A stretch of 10,220 bases of DNA from Acidobacteriota bacterium (GTDB lineage: Bacteria; Acidobacteriota; Terriglobia; Terriglobales; SCQP01), in assembly GCA_021818645.1 (NCBI GenBank), contig JAKATS010000382.1:1-10220 (forward strand), read 5' to 3'. Below, piece after piece: positions 5,620 through 10,220 of the stretch (the stretch's first letter is position 1; every line of letters begins with the position of its first letter). The translations under genes were made by a program, and so were the position numbers. The notes beneath the pieces are model-generated. The model saw only the letters and a program-made list of their open reading frames with translations. It was not told the DNA's origin and searched no databases.

Positions 5620-6933
5620 ATGATCACAGTCATTAAAGGCATGCGCGATTTGCTCCCTCCCGAGTCGGGATGGTTCGCGCAACTGGAATCGGAAGCGCGG
5701 GCGATCTTTGCCCAGTACGGGTTTGCTGAGATTCGCACCCCCATCCTGGAGCGCACCGAGCTTTTCACCCGCTCCGTCGGCGAAGAGACCGATATTGTCG
5801 GCAAGGAGATGTACAGCTTTGCCGATCGCGACCAGACTTCGCTGACCCTGCGCCCGGAAGCCACCGCAGCGGTGGTCAGGGCTTATGTCGAGCACCGCCT
5901 CTGGGATCAGCCCGGGTTAGCGCGGCTCTATTACAGCGGACCCATGTTCCGGCGCGAACGGCCGCAAAAAGGCCGTTACCGGCAATTTTTTCAGATCGGG
6001 GCCGAGGTGCTGGGCGGCGATGCGCCCCAGATTGACTATGAGCTGCTCGAAATGCTCGCCCGGCTGCTCGATCGCATCGGTCTGGCCGGCTGGACGCTGA
6101 AGCTGAACTCAGTGGGATGCGCCCAGGACCGCGAACGCTATCAACAGGCCCTACGGGCCGCGCTTGAGCCGGTCAAAGGCGGCATGTGCGCCGATTGCCA
6201 GCGCCGGGCCGAAACCAATCCGCTGCGCGTGCTCGACTGCAAGCATCCGGAAGATCAGCCAATCATCGCCACGCTGCCGGCCTTGCAGGATTATCTCGAT
6301 GACGGCTGCCGCAACCATTTCGAGCAACTGCAAAAGCTATTACAAGCCGGCAAAATCGAATACCAGAATGAACCTCGTCTGGTGCGCGGCCTGGATTACT
6401 ATAGCCGAACCGCGTTTGAGTTCCAGCACAGGGCTCTCGGCGCGCAAAATGCATTGCTCGGGGGCGGCCGCTATGATCAACTGGCCGAGCGCCTGGGCGC
6501 GCCCAAGGGCACGGGCGCAGGCATTGGATTTGCTATCGGGCTGGATCGTCTGGTCAGCGTCTGGCGCGAGCTCACCGCACCCGCACCGGCGCAAACAGAT
6601 ACCGGTGCAACGACCGACGCCGAAACGCGTACGGGTATTTACCTGGCTCCGCTGGGTGAGCCAGCGTTGATTCCGGCGCTGGAGCTGGCGCGACAGTTGC
6701 GCCAGACGGGAGCAGGGAAGAAGCGCACGGATGCCATGATTGCTGTGGTGGTCGGCGATGCCGCTCTGGCCGCGAAAAAACATCTGCAATTGGCCAGCCG
6801 CGCCCATTACCGCTGGGTGGTACTGCTGGGTGAGCGCGAAATCGCGTCGCGCGAGCTGACGGTTAAAGACCTGGCCAGCGGAAATCAGTCTGCCCATGTC
6901 TGGGAGCAAGTTGCACTTCATTTGGGACTGTAA
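5620..6933 (+). CDS. hisS: Histidyl-tRNA synthetase
   Basis: This 437-residue class II synthetase charges tRNA-His. It begins MITVIKGMRDLLPPE, like other bacterial HisRS proteins. Motif 1 lies in the PILERTELFTRSVGEETDIV region (41–60), and TLRPEAT (76–82) precedes motif 2 (GPMFRRERPQKGRYRQFFQ, 107–125). The histidine-binding segments are LVRGLDYYSRTAFEF (254–268, with the catalytic Arg at 256) and GGGRYDQL (281–288). Motif 3 is GIGFAIGLDRL (301–311). The anticodon-binding domain runs from about 338 to the end. It differs somewhat from the family. An Ala/Thr-rich linker (319–337) precedes it. About seven extra residues lie around 366–380. The usual GxSLKKQ-like motif reads DAALAAKKH (380–388). 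The gene lies 40 bases after the carbonic-anhydrase-like gene. No T-box or other leader is evident, and the ATG lacks a clear Shine-Dalgarno. Confidence 0.97.
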   Translation: MITVIKGMRDLLPPESGWFAQLESEARAIFAQYGFAEIRTPILERTELFTRSVGEETDIVGKEMYSFADRDQTSLTLRPEATAAVVRAYVEHRLWDQPGLARLYYSGPMFRRERPQKGRYRQFFQIGAEVLGGDAPQIDYELLEMLARLLDRIGLAGWTLKLNSVGCAQDRERYQQALRAALEPVKGGMCADCQRRAETNPLRVLDCKHPEDQPIIATLPALQDYLDDGCRNHFEQLQKLLQAGKIEYQNEPRLVRGLDYYSRTAFEFQHRALGAQNALLGGGRYDQLAERLGAPKGTGAGIGFAIGLDRLVSVWRELTAPAPAQTDTGATTDAETRTGIYLAPLGEPALIPALELARQLRQTGAGKKRTDAMIAVVVGDAALAAKKHLQLASRAHYRWVVLLGEREIASRELTVKDLASGNQSAHVWEQVALHLGL

Positions 6934-6987
6934 TCAAGCGATAATTAAGATTAAGCGTTTGCAAAATTCTATTTCTCCCATACGCCC

Positions 6988-7511
6988 TTGGCCCAAGCAC
7001 CCCAAACCCTGACTGAGCACCTGAAAATCGAGCGCCGCAGCTTTCTCATCGGCAGCATCGCGATTCTGCTCGTGATTGGCTTTGTGGAAGCCGGCCTGAC
7101 ACTGCTCTACAACCCCGGCTGGAGCCACCATCCTCCTTCGGTGGCCCAGGAAATCGCTGCCATGCAGCAGGCGCAGGCCCAGCATCCCTGGGCTTTCATG
7201 CTGCTGCTGGTGAGCACGGCCATGGGACTGCTGTTTTTGAATCTGCGGCTTTCGCGCATTCTAGGCCGGCCGCGGGGGGCGTTCATTCAACCCCAGCCGG
7301 GGCAGAAGCCCACAGGTGTTTACGCACGCAATGGCCGCAGTTTCGCCTGGCAGGCCGTGCTGATTCTGAACGCGGTTTGTATGAGCATGAATATCGGCCT
7401 GCCGGAGATCATTCTCATCATCATCCTCACCCGCTGGGCCAATCAGGCCGTTCGCGCCAGCCAGCAGAACCCTGCGGCCGGATCGGCCTGGCCGCAATCC
7501 ACTTCCAACTC

Positions 7512-7515
<4 letters not shown>
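6988..7515 (+). CDS. Unrecognised membrane protein between hisS and aspS
   Basis: I do not recognise this 175-residue protein. It has three to four likely membrane segments: about 19–41 ([18 protein letters not shown]), 68–87 ([19 protein letters not shown]), and 119–148. The last region may be one long or two short helices, including [16 protein letters not shown] loop with several His, Pro and Gln residues (about 42–66) and a basic loop (88–117) separate them. The C-terminal 20 residues look unstructured. It starts with TTG at 6988. No earlier start fits before an in-frame stop at 6952, and no Shine-Dalgarno is visible, so the start is tentative. A downstream in-frame GTG at 7072 would cut the first membrane segment. 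The gene lies 54 bases after hisS and its stop overlaps the aspS ATG (ATGA), which supports it as a real, coupled gene. Function is unknown. Confidence 0.75.
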
Positions 7516-9329
<1,814 letters not shown>

Positions 9330-9376
9330 ACCACGCCTAATACGGGTTCGATCCGGACCGCCGATTTTTATCGCAT

Positions 9377-10012
9377 TTATGCGGCTTCCACGACCATGCG
9401 CAGGGTCAAGTGCTTGCGGATGACTTCCGGGTTCAGCCGCTTGTGCATATAGACCTTGGATTCGCTGTTGTTGAGGATATTGCGCTCAAACTTCAGCACA
9501 TCAAAATGCAGATGGTCGAGCGTGGCACGCATGCCATAGAAATGATTTTTGGTCTTGACCACCAGTTCGTCATAAGCATTGCGGTGCGCCCATTCCTCCT
9601 GCTGTTCGGTCAGGGCGCGGTAATGGCCCTGGCCGCGCCATTGTTTGCGGGTGCCCCCGATCCAGCTATAAAATACCCGCCGCTCGCGCAAATCCAGGCA
9701 ATCGGCCAGGCGCCCGGTTAAATCAAGCAACTGGGGTTCGTGCTCCAGGGGCCGCAGTTCATGACCCACCTTGAAGGCGACCGGAACCATATGGTCGGGG
9801 TCTTCCGGCGCGCTGCCCATAGAGAGCAGGATCAGGTGCTCGCGCCCGCGCAGCCGCTGCATGATCTCGACCGCGGTCTTGCGCTCGCGAAACTCCTCGA
9901 AATACTGTTCCATGTATTCAATTTCGAGGCTGCCGCGCTCGAGGGAAAATTGCTGGATAATGTGTTCCAAAGCTGTCTGACTCCCGGTCTGGTCCGGATG
10001 CTGAGACCGCAT
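9377..10012 (-). CDS. GNAT-like N-acetyltransferase
   Basis: From the ATG at 10012 this protein has 211 residues. It shows a GNAT-type acetyl-CoA loop WRGQGHYRAL (about 125–134) within a beta–loop–helix unit. VFYSWIGGTRKQ precedes it and LVVKTKNHFYGMRATLDHL follows, consistent with motifs A and B of the family. The substrate is unknown. The end (ESKVYMHKRL) is distinctive but I cannot tie it to a named enzyme. The start is uncertain: a GTG at 10105 would add 31 Arg-rich residues. A -10-like box directly before that GTG argues for the shorter form unless the mRNA is leaderless. Met at 9913 (before EQYFEEF) is a further option. The gene converges on aspS across 47 bases without a clear terminator. 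Family call is moderately firm. Confidence 0.75.
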   Translation of the reverse strand: MRSQHPDQTGSQTALEHIIQQFSLERGSLEIEYMEQYFEEFRERKTAVEIMQRLRGREHLILLSMGSAPEDPDHMVPVAFKVGHELRPLEHEPQLLDLTGRLADCLDLRERRVFYSWIGGTRKQWRGQGHYRALTEQQEEWAHRNAYDELVVKTKNHFYGMRATLDHLHFDVLKFERNILNNSESKVYMHKRLNPEVIRKHLTLRMVVEAA

Positions 10013-10108
10013 CCGGCCCAGCGCCGAATCCCTCCGTATTTTGCCCGCAATCGCGCAGCCGCGCAACCGAAGCGTCTTGAGCCTCCATCGAGCTGAGCCG
10101 AGCACGTT

Positions 10109-10114
10109 ATTCTA
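10109..10114 (-). promoter_or_regulatory. Possible -10 box upstream of the GNAT-like gene
   Basis: The minus strand reads TAGAAT, five of six bases of the consensus -10 hexamer, within an AT-rich patch (10107–10120). No convincing -35 lies 16–18 bases upstream. If used, transcription would start at or just inside the alternative GTG at 10105, favouring translation from 10012. Confidence 0.25.
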
Positions 10115-10150
10115 TATACAGGCAGTTCCGCGATGAGCCGCGGTACTCTC

Positions 10151-10190
10151 CCCGGCGCGGCCGCTTAAGCCGGCCGTCGAATGCGCCGGG
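10151..10190. repeat. Inverted repeat with 8-bp G+C arms
   Basis: CCCGGCGC (10151–10158) and GCGCCGGG (10183–10190) are perfect inverted arms around 24 bases, which themselves contain smaller complementary stretches (GGC and GCC around GCTTAA). The structure lies in the right-edge intergenic DNA, upstream of the GNAT-like gene. No T-run follows on either strand, so it is not a standard intrinsic terminator. It may be a REP-like element, or the end of a terminator for a gene outside the window. Confidence 0.4.
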
Positions 10191-10220
10191 CCAATTTCAT
10201 TGTGTTCACAGAAAACATGA

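Noticed and set aside
7377..7511. A 45-codon upstream extension of aspS in the same frame
   Set aside because: It overlaps the end of the membrane-protein gene. Its His/Arg/Pro-rich translation has no AspRS counterpart, and the ATGA junction at 7512 gives a normal start.
9340..9365. T-arm-like sequence GGTTCGATCC after aspS
   Set aside because: The flanking bases do not form a five-pair T stem, and the upstream sequence is aspS coding, so no acceptor, D or anticodon arms exist.
9360..9390. Possible bidirectional terminator between aspS and the GNAT-like gene
   Set aside because: Only short stems (CGAT/ATCG and CGCAT/ATGCG) with tiny loops are present, partly within the GNAT stop region, and no stem followed by a T-run was found on either strand.
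10201..10210. CRP-like palindrome TGTGTTCACA
   Set aside because: The half-sites are separated by two bases, not the six of a CRP site, and no gene start it would control is visible in the window.

Overview
The window looks like chromosomal DNA from a G+C-rich, Gram-negative-type bacterium. It carries mostly housekeeping genes, and the left edge runs into a probable surface-polysaccharide locus. Heptose-nucleotide genes, a UpxY-type antiterminator, a PEBP-like exported protein and an hisS–aspS pair together remind me of Acidobacteriota. That assignment is recalled family knowledge; no sequence search was possible. Almost no gene start has a clear Shine-Dalgarno sequence. The exception is the TTG start of the upxY-like gene, which has a strong GGAGG.

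Layout. Positions 1–361 (minus) hold the 5' part of cysD (ATP sulfurylase small subunit), which runs off the left edge. Positions 423–1022 (minus) encode a NusG/UpxY-type antiterminator. Its 198-base leader contains a candidate promoter and a hairpin abutting the ribosome-binding site. Positions 1221–4978 (minus) form a tight run transcribed in the order queG, a PEBP/YbhB-like probable lipoprotein, hldA (heptose-7-phosphate kinase), hldD (ADP-heptose epimerase). The spacings are a 10-base overlap, then two gaps of 24 bases. A divergent gap of about 70 bases separates queG from the plus-strand run 5049–9329: gamma-carbonic-anhydrase-like protein, hisS, an unrecognised membrane protein, and aspS. 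The membrane-protein and aspS reading frames overlap by four bases (ATGA). A convergent GNAT-like acetyltransferase lies on the minus strand (9377–10012 or 10105), followed by about 100 bases of right-edge intergenic DNA with an inverted repeat.

How the genes fit together. hldA and hldD supply two steps of ADP-L-glycero-D-manno-heptose synthesis, used for LPS or other surface glycans. The separate heptose adenylyltransferase (HldC) and the GmhA/GmhB enzymes are not in the window. hisS, aspS and queG all serve translation: QueG completes queuosine, found at the wobble position of the tRNAs for His, Asp, Asn and Tyr, and two of those tRNAs are charged by the synthetases encoded alongside. The upxY-like gene followed by cysD suggests that a polysaccharide locus, possibly with sulfated sugars, lies to the left.

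I found no CRISPR array, transposase, phage gene, rRNA or tRNA. No clearly new defence or mobile system is visible. The most interesting places are the upxY leader and the upxY–cysD junction, and the small membrane protein between the two synthetase genes.
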